DNA from: an uncultured Lactobacillus sp. | Lineage (GTDB): Bacteria; Bacillota; Bacilli; Lactobacillales; Lactobacillaceae | Length of the DNA: 16,768 bases | Assembly: GCA_946409675.1 (NCBI GenBank) | Contig: CAMJXI010000008.1 | Span: 1-16,768, forward strand | Reading direction: 5' to 3' | Shown: piece after piece, positions 1 to 7,046 of the stretch | How the letters are laid out: every line of letters starts with the position of its first letter | Numbering within the stretch: position 1 is the stretch's first letter | Position numbers and translations under genes: made by a program | The notes under the pieces: generated by a model | What the model saw: only the letters and a program-made list of their open reading frames with translations | Database searches by the model: none | What the model was told of the DNA's origin: nothing

Positions 1-1098
1 GCAGCTTTGAAGCCAGGAGGAGATGCAAAAACAGTCTTTTACTTTGGGACTGATTAGTATGGCAATATTATGTCGCCTGCTAAATTGACGATTAATCGTT
101 CAAAATACACTTTACCGAAAATTACGGGTAAGACTACACTTAGTGTTGTCGGGGGTGACACAGCTCATCAAAACCAAACTGATCTGAAAGATATAACCGT
201 TAATTCAGTAATTGAGTAAACCGATAATTTTTCTGCAGACAAGATTGATGAAAGTTATGCAATAAATTCTGTGCACAATAAGGACGAGAATATTGGTAGT
301 GTGCATGTGAATTTACCAAATGCTGATTTGGCCTTAGACACTTCAAGCGTTGATGTGGGAGGATCAAAGGACAGGGTGTCGGTGAAGAACATTACGCCTA
401 CTGGCTTTGATATTATCTTACCGGATGGTTCTATTTTCGGCCCGCAAAACACTCCACTACCTGTTCACTTTCGCTATCGTGTTTTGCATGACACTTTGGG
501 ACACTTGAATATCGGTGGGGACGTGCTGACTGGAAAATTTATTAGTACGGCTTCTGGGTCAACCGAAAATGAGACCGTCACGGGAACCACGGATTCTGCC
601 ACAATCGAGAAGGTTAACCTCTCCGTCGCACTAACCAAAGTGCGAACCGGAATTGATTTTGGCCAAGACCTCGATCCAACAAAAGAGGCAACTTACTTTG
701 ATCTTAATTCTGCAAAAGATAAAACAAGTGATGATCTGATTGTTAAGACGAACGGTGTCTACAACTCAAACTGGAATATTACCGCTAAGATTATAAGCAC
801 TCATAGTGATAAAAATCCGGATGCTAACTTCCCAGGACAACTCGCATTTATCACAAACGACCCGCTTACAAATAAGCCTGTCTCGTTCAATCTTCAAAAA
901 GACTCTTCACAAACAATTTTTGGTTTCGCAAAAAACAAAGAATTGAAAAATGGTGATAATACACTAGGTGCTGGTACTAGCAAATGGTCCATGTACGTTG
1001 ACCCTAGAGTATTAATCAACGGCAAGAAACCCGACTTTTCAAATACTAAGTTTAATGGAACGGTAACCTGGACTTTGGATTTCAGTCCTAAAATATAA
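1..1098 (+). pseudogene. WxL-domain cell-surface protein, 3' part, broken by two in-frame stops
   Basis: One reading frame runs from the window edge to the TAA at 1096-1098. It is interrupted by TAG at 55-57 and TAA at 217-219, with coherent protein sequence before, between and after them. The last residues read GTVTWTLDFSPKI, the usual C-terminal WxL motif; an NWNI segment about 100 residues earlier may be the proximal motif. WxL domains bind Gram-positive cell wall non-covalently, so the intact ancestor was probably an exported surface protein, often encoded in clusters with DUF916 proteins. The N-terminus and signal peptide lie outside the window. Each stop is one substitution from a sense codon (for example GAG to TAG, CAA to TAA). 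A GTG at 271 opens the uninterrupted 275-codon stretch but has no Shine-Dalgarno in front, so I do not take it as a start. The gene is probably inactive. Confidence 0.8.
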
Positions 1099-1142
1099 TC
1101 TGCAAGCTAATAACATTTTATTTCCCCGAATAAGACGTTAAA

Positions 1143-1178
1143 AAAACAGCCCTCAAACTCAACGTTGAGGGCTGTTTT
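1143..1178. terminator. Bidirectional Rho-independent terminator between convergent genes
   Basis: Perfect 14-bp arms AAAACAGCCCTCAA (1143-1156) and TTGAGGGCTGTTTT (1165-1178) enclose an 8-base loop. A-rich and T-rich flanks make it work on both strands. It sits between the WxL pseudogene (+) and the P-type ATPase gene (-), 15 bases beyond the latter's stop codon. A second CTCAA at 1158-1162 could form a smaller competing hairpin. Confidence 0.9.
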
Positions 1179-1193
1179 GCTGTCTATTTAATT

Positions 1194-3956
1194 TTAACCT
1201 TTGATATTTCTACGTTTACGGTCAATCCATTTCCGTGCTTCCTCAAGTAAGAAGACAGGAATTGGAATGGCGAATAAGAACAACCAGTCAGAGAACTCTA
1301 GTGGTGCTGTGTTGAAGAGTTCTTGTACACCAGGTGTGTAAACCAAGAAGATCAATAATGCGAGCTCAAAGGCAATCCCAAACCAGACACGTTTGTTGGA
1401 GAAAATCCCAGCCTTAAAGACACTGGTAATCTTTGTTCGGCAGTTCAACGCATTGGCGATTTGGAAGAAGACAATCGCACCTAAGACCATTGTGGTTGCA
1501 CGCTGGTAGGTTAATCCTGAAGCTGCTAAAGCAACGTCTGGCCAACCTGCTAAGTGGTTTGTAAAGAAGTAGGCAAAGCTTGAGATAACCCCGGCCAAAA
1601 GTCCGTACCAACCAAAGGCCTTCCAGATAACTTCCTTATCCAGTAAATGTGCACTTCTTGAACGAGGTGGTTGATGCATAATTCCTGGTTCCGATTTTTC
1701 AGATCCCAGTCCTAAGGCTGGCAACATATCAGTCCCTAAATCAACCGTCAAAATTTGCATAACCGTCATTGGTAGCGGAATAATCCCTCTACTAAACAAG
1801 AACAAGATTGAGGGGAATGCTTCTGGTACGTTTGACGTCAAAATATAAGTCAGGAACTTTTGGATATTATTGTAAACTGTCCGACCTTCTTCGATTGCCG
1901 CCACGATTGAAGCAAAGTTATCATCCGTCAAAACAATATCGGCTGCGTCTTTAGCAACATCGGTCCCGGTAACACCCATGGCAACCCCAATATCTGCTTT
2001 TTTAAGAGCAGGTGCATCATTGACACCGTCACCAGTTGAAGCCACGATCTCGCCGTTTTCTTGCAACGTTGAAACAATTTTATATTTCTGAGCTGGAGCA
2101 ACTCTGGCAAAAATAACTTCCCCACGTAGTGCTTCTTGTAAATCAGGTTCGCTCATCTTTTCCAGTTCGGTCCCCGTAATTACCCGGGCAGCCTCCGTGT
2201 TCAAACCAATCTTCACGGCGATCGATTTCGCCGTAATTGTTGAATCCCCAGTCACCATAATAATCTTGATGTTCGCAGCGTGACATTTTTCAATCGCGTC
2301 AAAAATCTCTGGACGAGGAGGGTCAGCCATAATCGTTAACCCAACGAAGACTAGTTCATTTTCAGTGTTTTCAATTTCGAGTTTCTCGACATCCACATCA
2401 CTTGCAAAAGCTCTGTAGGCAACCGTGATGCTCCGTAAACCCATTTCAGCATATCTCTTATTAGCAGAGTCGATTTCAATTCGGTCACCATCGGTAATCG
2501 GTCTGATTTTGCCGTCTACTTGAATCTGCGTACACTGTGCTAATGTATCACTCAACGAACCTTTAATGAAGGCTTCCGTCTTCTGGTCGTTCGTATGAAT
2601 CGTGCACATCCGTTTACGTTCTGAGTCAAAAGGTAATTCCTTTACCCGTGGAAAATCAGTCATTGCGTTCTTCAAATTGAAGCCAGCCTTTTGGGCTAAA
2701 ATCACTAAAGCCGCTTCCGTAGGGGTCCCCAAAATCTTGGGTTTATTATTTTTCTTATCAATCTCAATTGTCGTATCGTTGTTTAAGGCAGAAATTTCTA
2801 CAACTTTATCTAAATCGGGATACCTCCCAGTTTCAACTTCTGTCCCAGACGACATGATACGGCCATTATTTACGTAGCCTTGGCCCGTTACATCAAAAGT
2901 GTGTTCGAGGGTCCAGACGTAGTTGACTGTCATTTGGTTTTGGGTTAAAGTACCAGTCTTATCCGAGCAAATAACCGTGGTTTCACCCAAAGTCTCGACA
3001 CTGTTCAAATCCTTAACGAGGGCGTGTTTCTTGGCCATCCGTTGGACACCTTGCGCTAAACTCAAGGTAACGGTTGGTAAGAGTCCTTCAGGAATGAAGG
3101 CAACAATCATACCTAGTGCGAAAATAAAGGCTTGGGCAATGGGGTATTTAACGAAGAAGACGGCTGCTAAGAAGAAGACTAAGCCTAGTCCAAAGGCAAT
3201 CATTGAGATTTGCTTGGTTAATCTATTTAATTCAGCCTGCAAGGGACTCAAATGAGTATCCTGTTGGTGGGTTAAGCTTGCGATTTGACCAAACTCGGTG
3301 TCCATCCCGGTGGCATAACACACAGCCAAACCGGTACCAGCACCAACGTTAGTCCCCGCGTAAATCAAGTTGGATTCGGAATATTCTCCTTCACCAGCTT
3401 CGAACTTCACTGTTTTGGATTCGGGGACAGTTTCACCTGTCAAAGCCGATTGATCGACCTGTAACGACATTGCTTTCAGTAAGCGGGCGTCGACTGGGAC
3501 CGCATTACCAGCCTGTAATTCGAACAAGTCGCCAGGTACCAAGTCACTCGCGTTAATCTGCACGAGTTCGTTGTTCCGGTAAACCTTCGTGAAGGTAGGT
3601 AACATGGCCATCAGTGAATCGGTTGCTTTACGAGCTTGGTGTTCTTGCCAAAAGCTAAAACAACCATTGATGACGTTAACCAACCAAATGGCGATACCAA
3701 GTTCTGGTGTGCCAGAAACAAAGGCAATAAAGCCTGAAACCCACAATAAAATAGCCATCAAACTCGAGAAGTTCTTGAGGAACATCTTGATCTCTGATTG
3801 CTGTTGGGCTTTCGTAATAATATTAGGACCAAATTTTGTTAAGCGTTCTGTTGCGACGGCTGTGGTTAAGCCATCTGTTGAAGTTTCTAGTTTAGTTAGT
3901 ACTTCATCTGGGGATGCCTGGGCAAAAAATTCCCGTTTTTTTTGATTGTCATCCAT
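1194..3956 (-). CDS. P-type cation-transporting ATPase, Na,K-ATPase-like (type IIC) group
   Basis: A 920-residue membrane pump that uses ATP to move cations. Visible parts in order: cation ATPase N-terminal domain (about 10-75), actuator loop TGE (173-175), TM4 motif PEGL (289-292), phosphorylation site DKTGTLT (332-338, Asp332), a nucleotide-binding domain with KGS, then TGD and the hinge TGDGVNDAPALKKADIGVAMG split across the P domain, and about six C-terminal membrane helices. TM5-TM6 reads TSNVPEAFP and DLGTDMLPALGLGSEKSEPGIM-like sequence, closer to Na,K-ATPase (LTSNIPE, DLGTDMVPA) than to SERCA-type Ca2+ pumps. Length fits the family. The ATG at 3954-3956 has an AAAAGGAAAAG ribosome site upstream. 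No beta-subunit-like gene is nearby. The ion (Na+, K+, H+ or Ca2+) cannot be settled from sequence. It is transcribed alone and converges on the WxL pseudogene. Confidence 0.93.
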   Translation of the reverse strand: MDDNQKKREFFAQASPDEVLTKLETSTDGLTTAVATERLTKFGPNIITKAQQQSEIKMFLKNFSSLMAILLWVSGFIAFVSGTPELGIAIWLVNVINGCFSFWQEHQARKATDSLMAMLPTFTKVYRNNELVQINASDLVPGDLFELQAGNAVPVDARLLKAMSLQVDQSALTGETVPESKTVKFEAGEGEYSESNLIYAGTNVGAGTGLAVCYATGMDTEFGQIASLTHQQDTHLSPLQAELNRLTKQISMIAFGLGLVFFLAAVFFVKYPIAQAFIFALGMIVAFIPEGLLPTVTLSLAQGVQRMAKKHALVKDLNSVETLGETTVICSDKTGTLTQNQMTVNYVWTLEHTFDVTGQGYVNNGRIMSSGTEVETGRYPDLDKVVEISALNNDTTIEIDKKNNKPKILGTPTEAALVILAQKAGFNLKNAMTDFPRVKELPFDSERKRMCTIHTNDQKTEAFIKGSLSDTLAQCTQIQVDGKIRPITDGDRIEIDSANKRYAEMGLRSITVAYRAFASDVDVEKLEIENTENELVFVGLTIMADPPRPEIFDAIEKCHAANIKIIMVTGDSTITAKSIAVKIGLNTEAARVITGTELEKMSEPDLQEALRGEVIFARVAPAQKYKIVSTLQENGEIVASTGDGVNDAPALKKADIGVAMGVTGTDVAKDAADIVLTDDNFASIVAAIEEGRTVYNNIQKFLTYILTSNVPEAFPSILFLFSRGIIPLPMTVMQILTVDLGTDMLPALGLGSEKSEPGIMHQPPRSRSAHLLDKEVIWKAFGWYGLLAGVISSFAYFFTNHLAGWPDVALAASGLTYQRATTMVLGAIVFFQIANALNCRTKITSVFKAGIFSNKRVWFGIAFELALLIFLVYTPGVQELFNTAPLEFSDWLFLFAIPIPVFLLEEARKWIDRKRRNIKG

Positions 3957-4008
3957 TATATGTCACTTTTCCTTTTGGGGTCTTTAAATTAGATCCTGTG
4001 ATAAGTAC

Positions 4009-4014
4009 ATTATA
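4009..4014 (-). promoter_or_regulatory. Possible -10 box for the P-type ATPase gene
   Basis: Read on the minus strand this is a perfect TATAAT, about 53 bases upstream of the ATPase ATG. No good -35 lies 16-18 bases further up (GTTTTA only), so the assignment rests on the -10 alone. The rest of the divergent intergenic region (3957-4164) is AT-rich; I see no convincing promoter for the plus-strand genes in it. Confidence 0.35.
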
Positions 4015-4164
4015 GTCTTCCAAAATAAAAGTAAAACCTTATTTGGTGGGAAATAAAGGACAAATAATAAAGAATTAAGAATTGCAAAAATTTGCTCAAA
4101 TCCATATTCAAAAAATTGGTATTATGATAAAATAACATTAATAATATATTTATTGGAGTTGCCC

Positions 4165-4755
4165 ATGAACGATATTGCCCACGAAATATTCCCGATTGAA
4201 TTAGTCCGGGAAAGAATGAAATATAACCGGTCCGCCGATGAGAAGGTGGCTGAATTATATGATGACTTGAATCAAAAATATATCGACCAGTACCAAGCGC
4301 GTTATAAAAAGTATTTAATAACGGCGGCGGTACTTATTATCATTTTTGATGTACTATTTCTGTTGGGTTGGTTGGGGCAATTTACACTGAGTATCCGCAG
4401 AATCTTAATTATTAGTTCGTTTGTTTTTTTCGTGGGAGCATTAATTGCGTTTTTCATGGGCATGCAAGCAAATTCAGCACTACGTAAGGTCGGGCAAAAA
4501 GATTATCCACCTTACCAGAGATTCAAAGAAAGATTCGAAGTGGAAAATAAGTTCGATGTGAAGATCTCAGAGATTCAGGCAGAGACACTCGAGACCGTAC
4601 AATCTTACGAGTTTTATGAGGCCAATTCTTTGGTGCCCCAACAATATCAAAATTCTGCTAGCCTAGATGCCTTAGAGTTGTTGTTGAACTCGGGTCAGGC
4701 AAAGACGTTAGAGCATGCGATTTTCTTGTTTGAGAAACAAAAGTTGAAACAGTAA
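4165..4755 (+). CDS. Unknown protein with two membrane helices; first of a tandem paralogous pair
   Basis: A 196-residue protein I do not recognise. It has a charged helical N-terminus (about 1-48), two hydrophobic helices (about 51-70 and 79-100), and a soluble C-terminal half predicted to be helical. The C-terminus carries the pattern VP-x6-N-x-x-L-x-x-L-E-x-x-L-x-x-G-x-A-x-T-L-x-x-AI, which recurs in the next gene. I chose ATG 4165 because GGAG at 4155-4158 is an ideal ribosome site 6 bases before it; starting at TTG 4153 would place that site inside the coding region. The next gene begins 29 bases downstream, so the two are probably co-transcribed. With both ends charged and a short loop between helices, the likely form is a hairpin in the membrane with cytoplasmic tails; this is inference. 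Confidence 0.8.
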   Translation: MNDIAHEIFPIELVRERMKYNRSADEKVAELYDDLNQKYIDQYQARYKKYLITAAVLIIIFDVLFLLGWLGQFTLSIRRILIISSFVFFVGALIAFFMGMQANSALRKVGQKDYPPYQRFKERFEVENKFDVKISEIQAETLETVQSYEFYEANSLVPQQYQNSASLDALELLLNSGQAKTLEHAIFLFEKQKLKQ

Positions 4756-4784
4756 AGGCAGTATAGATAGTAAAGAGCTGAATT

Positions 4785-5393
4785 ATGGAAGAAAATAGCG
4801 CAAGAGACGAAGGCTTAAGGCAGATCAAGGTCCTTCAAGCTGCCAACGAGCAAGAGGCTGTAATTTATGAGCAAACCAAGGAAATGATGCAGGAAACGGT
4901 GAATGCCTACAAGCCAATGTATGATCAAGAACGCCGCAGCCGACTAATTTTTGCGGGTGTGGTCTTAGTCGTTTTCCTGGTTTTCTCGTTTTTTAGACGA
5001 GGGATGCCCTTATCAACAGATGGCGAGAGTTTTGCGTTAAGAGCCTTCATTAGTTTACTGAACTCGGCTGTGTCGGGCTTTTGTCTGCTGTATCCGTTAC
5101 TCGTTTTCGGGAATTACTTTAGGACGAGGGATGCCTATGACACCTTAGTAGATGGTAAGAATAAAAAATTCAACGAATTTGCTAACCAGTATGAGGCAGA
5201 ACACGGCTTCGCAGCTAAAATGAAGACCTCAAAGGATGAATATCAAACACTCCTTGATTCGGCGGAATACAAGGACGCGGCTGCTATTGTTCCCCTAAAA
5301 AGGCGTAACAATACTGATTTAGCAACGTTAGAAGATGCCCTGAAATATGGTAAGGCACAGACTTTAGCAGAGGCTATTTTGCAATTGAAATAA
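4785..5393 (+). CDS. Unknown protein with two membrane helices; second of a tandem paralogous pair
   Basis: A 202-residue protein of unknown function. It has a long polar, Glu/Gln-rich N-terminal helix (about 1-50, possibly coiled coil), membrane helices at about 53-70 and 86-109 separated by a short polar loop, and a lysine/glutamate-rich C-terminal half. It shares with the upstream gene both this architecture and the C-terminal motif (IVP, then N-x-x-L-x-x-LE, then G-x-A-x-TL-x-x-AI). Overall identity looks low, so the duplication is old or the genes diverged quickly. The ribosome site before ATG 4785 (AAAGAG) is modest, compatible with translation coupled to the upstream gene. A strong hairpin terminator follows the stop by about 50 bases. 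Confidence 0.8.
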   Translation: MEENSARDEGLRQIKVLQAANEQEAVIYEQTKEMMQETVNAYKPMYDQERRSRLIFAGVVLVVFLVFSFFRRGMPLSTDGESFALRAFISLLNSAVSGFCLLYPLLVFGNYFRTRDAYDTLVDGKNKKFNEFANQYEAEHGFAAKMKTSKDEYQTLLDSAEYKDAAAIVPLKRRNNTDLATLEDALKYGKAQTLAEAILQLK

Positions 5394-5444
5394 AATATGT
5401 TAATGTAGACAGATAAATAAAAAATTAATTGCCACCGGGCAAGT

Positions 5445-5498
5445 AACACCAGGTTCCACTCCGTAGGTCTTTGAAGGAGTGGAACCTGGTGTTTTTTT
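5445..5498 (+). terminator. 18-bp perfect hairpin with T-tract; terminator, possibly a leader attenuator
   Basis: The arm at 5445-5462 (AACACCAGGTTCCACTCC) pairs perfectly with 5476-5493, with a 13-base loop and seven Ts at 5492-5498. It most simply ends the two-gene operon upstream. It also lies 75 bases before the SMR gene, for which I see no promoter between hairpin and start codon. The hairpin may therefore belong to that gene's leader. CACCGGG at 5433-5439 can pair with CCTGGTG at 5485-5491 as an alternative, though the main hairpin should be much more stable. Confidence 0.85.
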
Positions 5499-5572
5499 GT
5501 TTAAAAAGCGATTTAAGAAAGTAAGAAGAAAAAAACAAAGAACAATAAAAGAAGAGAGCTGGAGAAAAAATA

Positions 5573-5887
5573 ATGAGTTGGATCTATTTAATAATTGCCG
5601 GTATTTTCGAAACGATCTGGGCAACATTCTTAAAGATGAGTAACGGGTTTACTAACTTGAACTATACGATCTTAACAATCTTATGAATGATTGTGAGCTT
5701 TTTCTGTCTGGCAAAAGCGACGGCTACGATGCCGCTGAGTTTGGCCTACCCAATTTGGACGGGGATTGGTGCAATCGGGACAGTGATTATTGGTGTCGTC
5801 TTATTTGGAGATAAAATCAATCCCTTAACTTGGGCCTTTGTAGCGCTGCTATTGATTGGGATTATCGGAATTAAAGCAACTAGCTAA
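5573..5887 (+). pseudogene. Small multidrug resistance (SMR) transporter, Gdx/SugE-like, broken by TGA
   Basis: Frame 5573-5887 encodes a 104-residue SMR protein except for TGA at 5684-5686, after residue 37. ATG 5573 has GGAGAA at 5561-5566. The first part has the essential Glu13 in helix 1 (AGIFETIWA) and LKMSNGF. The part after the stop has PLSLAYPIWTGIGAIG and ends GIKATS. These features match guanidinium-exporting Gdx/SugE proteins more than EmrE-type ones. Related proteins have glycine at the interrupted position (L-x-G-M-x-x-S-F), so GGA to TGA, one substitution, explains the break. SMR proteins act as dimers of four-helix subunits, so a fragment should not transport. The stop is followed directly by ATG (TGAATG), which could allow re-initiation of the 66-residue remainder. 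Sequencing error or UGA readthrough are alternatives. Confidence 0.85.
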
Positions 5888-5889
5888 AC

Positions 5890-5918
5890 TTGACAAAATA
5901 ATTAACTCAGGATATTCT
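5890..5918 (+). promoter_or_regulatory. Sigma-A promoter of the NAD(P)-binding protein/Rrf2 operon
   Basis: A consensus -35 TTGACA (5890-5895) and -10 TATTCT (5913-5918) are separated by 17 bases. The promoter starts two bases after the SMR pseudogene's stop. Transcription would begin around 5925, about 35 bases before the TTG start codon. Confidence 0.8.
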
Positions 5919-5941
5919 ATATCCATAGATAAAGAATATCC
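5910..5941. promoter_or_regulatory. Inverted-repeat operator overlapping the -10, probable Rrf2 binding site
   Basis: GGATATTCT (5910-5918) and AGAATATCC (5933-5941) are perfect 9-base inverted arms 14 bases apart. Nested inside is GGATAT-TCT-ATATCC (5910-5924). The left arm covers the -10 box and the right arm lies just after the transcription start, so a bound protein would repress. The second gene of the operon encodes an Rrf2 regulator, the obvious ligand; this pairing is inference. Confidence 0.65.
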
Positions 5942-5959
5942 ACGAAAGAAGGAATTATT

Positions 5960-6553
5960 TTGACAAAGACAGTTGTGTTATTAGGCGGTAATGGTTATAT
6001 CGGACGGGCAGTGACGGAGGCTTGGAACGCCAAGTATCCGGACACTAAGTTCTTTGCTGTTTCGCGTTCTGGAATGAATAAGTTGAACTTGCCAAATTTG
6101 GAAAATGTGAAATTGGATTTGACTAATGAAGCAGAAGTCCAAGAAAAATTACCAGAACATTTTGATTTCATCGTGGATTTGATTGGTGGACCGATTGCGG
6201 ATGCCGTAGAATCAAAGAAACAAAACGACGACCCAGCCCACTTGATGCAAAAACTTTCCGAAAGCCACGGTGCTACGGCAATGGGGATGATTGGCGGATT
6301 ACTTGGACCAAAGTATTTTGTCCAGACGAAGGCGCGTTTAATTAAGGAACTCAGTCAAAGTAAGGTGCCATTAGCTTATGTTGAACCAACCTTGGTTTAT
6401 GGTAATGGGCTCTCGGATAAAATGAGTAAGATGGTGCCACTTTTGAAAATTGGTGGCCTCTTTAGTGCTAAACTTAAACCAGTAGAAGTGACCAAAGTGG
6501 CCAGTGATTTGGTGGCTAGTTTTGAAGCAGTCACGCATAACGGGTTGAAATAG
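5960..6553 (+). CDS. NAD(P)-binding, atypical short-chain dehydrogenase-like protein (YwnB/NmrA type)
   Basis: A 197-residue Rossmann-fold protein. The N-terminus VVLLGGNGYIGRA contains the dinucleotide-binding glycines (about residues 9-15), with strands and an acidic turn after it (KLDLTNEAEV). YVEPTLVYGNG occurs in the C-terminal half, as in NAD-dependent epimerase or NmrA-like proteins. It is shorter than full epimerases and lacks a clear YxxxK catalytic pair, so it may be an oxidoreductase with an unknown substrate or a redox sensor. The start is TTG at 5960, supported by GAAGGA at 5948-5953. It is followed after 13 bases by the Rrf2 gene. In Bacillus subtilis the similar pair ywnB/ywnA also links an NAD(P)-binding protein to an Rrf2 regulator. 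Expression is probably controlled through the operator overlapping its promoter. Confidence 0.82.
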   Translation: MTKTVVLLGGNGYIGRAVTEAWNAKYPDTKFFAVSRSGMNKLNLPNLENVKLDLTNEAEVQEKLPEHFDFIVDLIGGPIADAVESKKQNDDPAHLMQKLSESHGATAMGMIGGLLGPKYFVQTKARLIKELSQSKVPLAYVEPTLVYGNGLSDKMSKMVPLLKIGGLFSAKLKPVEVTKVASDLVASFEAVTHNGLK

Positions 6554-6566
6554 ATAGGTAGTTAGA

Positions 6567-7040
6567 ATGAAGCTGAATAAGAGTATTGAGCAAGGTTTGT
6601 ATGTCATCTTGATTTTGGCACTACAAAAAAATCACACACCATTGAAGAGCCAGCTGTTGAGCCAGCGCCTAGAGGTGTCTGATTCGTATCTCAAAAAAAT
6701 ATTACGCAAACTTGTGGTAGCCGATTTGATTAGCTCAAATGCGAGCAAGGACGGCGGTTATACGCTCAATCAACCAGTCACAGAGATTACTTTGTTTGAT
6801 GTTAGCCAAGCCGTTGATAACCTGGGAAATGTGCAGTTGCCAGACTTACATCTGGGCGAACGCGTTTTTGCAGGGGATCAGCAGCACGTGCAACAGAGCG
6901 AAAAGTTAGTCTTTCAGACCTTCCAAAAGGCCCAAGACCAATATAACGAAGAACTAAAGAGTCTAACTTTAGATCAATTGCTGATGCCTGGAAGTTTCCA
7001 AAATGGGGCGATTGATTGGACTAAGGTAACAGAGAACTAG
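6567..7040 (+). CDS. Rrf2-family transcriptional regulator (YwnA-like, no cysteines)
   Basis: A 157-residue protein with the N-terminal winged helix of Rrf2 regulators: MKLNKSIEQGLYVILILAL, a recognition region SDSYLKKILRKLVVADLI, and the wing SKDGGYTL (about residues 62-69). The rest forms the usual dimerisation helix. Iron-sulfur members such as IscR and NsrR use cysteines at about 90-110; this protein has no cysteine at all. It therefore cannot hold a cysteine-ligated cluster and must sense its signal differently, as CymR and YwnA relatives do. It is the second gene after the NAD(P)-binding protein, and probably represses its own operon through the GGATATTCT repeats. Its stop lies 6 bases from the end of the convergent ABC-F gene, with no terminator visible between them. 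Confidence 0.88.
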   Translation: MKLNKSIEQGLYVILILALQKNHTPLKSQLLSQRLEVSDSYLKKILRKLVVADLISSNASKDGGYTLNQPVTEITLFDVSQAVDNLGNVQLPDLHLGERVFAGDQQHVQQSEKLVFQTFQKAQDQYNEELKSLTLDQLLMPGSFQNGAIDWTKVTEN

Positions 7041-7046
7041 GACAAA

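Noticed and set aside
271..1098. Separate 275-residue gene starting at GTG 271
   Set aside because: No ribosome site, and the same frame continues upstream as coherent WxL-protein sequence.
2602..3945. Plus-strand open frames opposite the P-type ATPase
   Set aside because: Antisense shadows with basic, low-information translations.
4153..4164. TTG at 4153 as start of the first two-helix membrane protein
   Set aside because: TTGGAG is the ribosome site for the ATG at 4165.
5400..5572. Guanidine (ykkC, mini-ykkC) riboswitch ahead of the SMR gene
   Set aside because: I could not find the conserved core motifs of these classes; only a plain long hairpin is evident.
5687..5887. 66-residue protein as an independent gene
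   Set aside because: It is the C-terminal part of the SMR protein behind an in-frame TGA; restart is possible but unproven.
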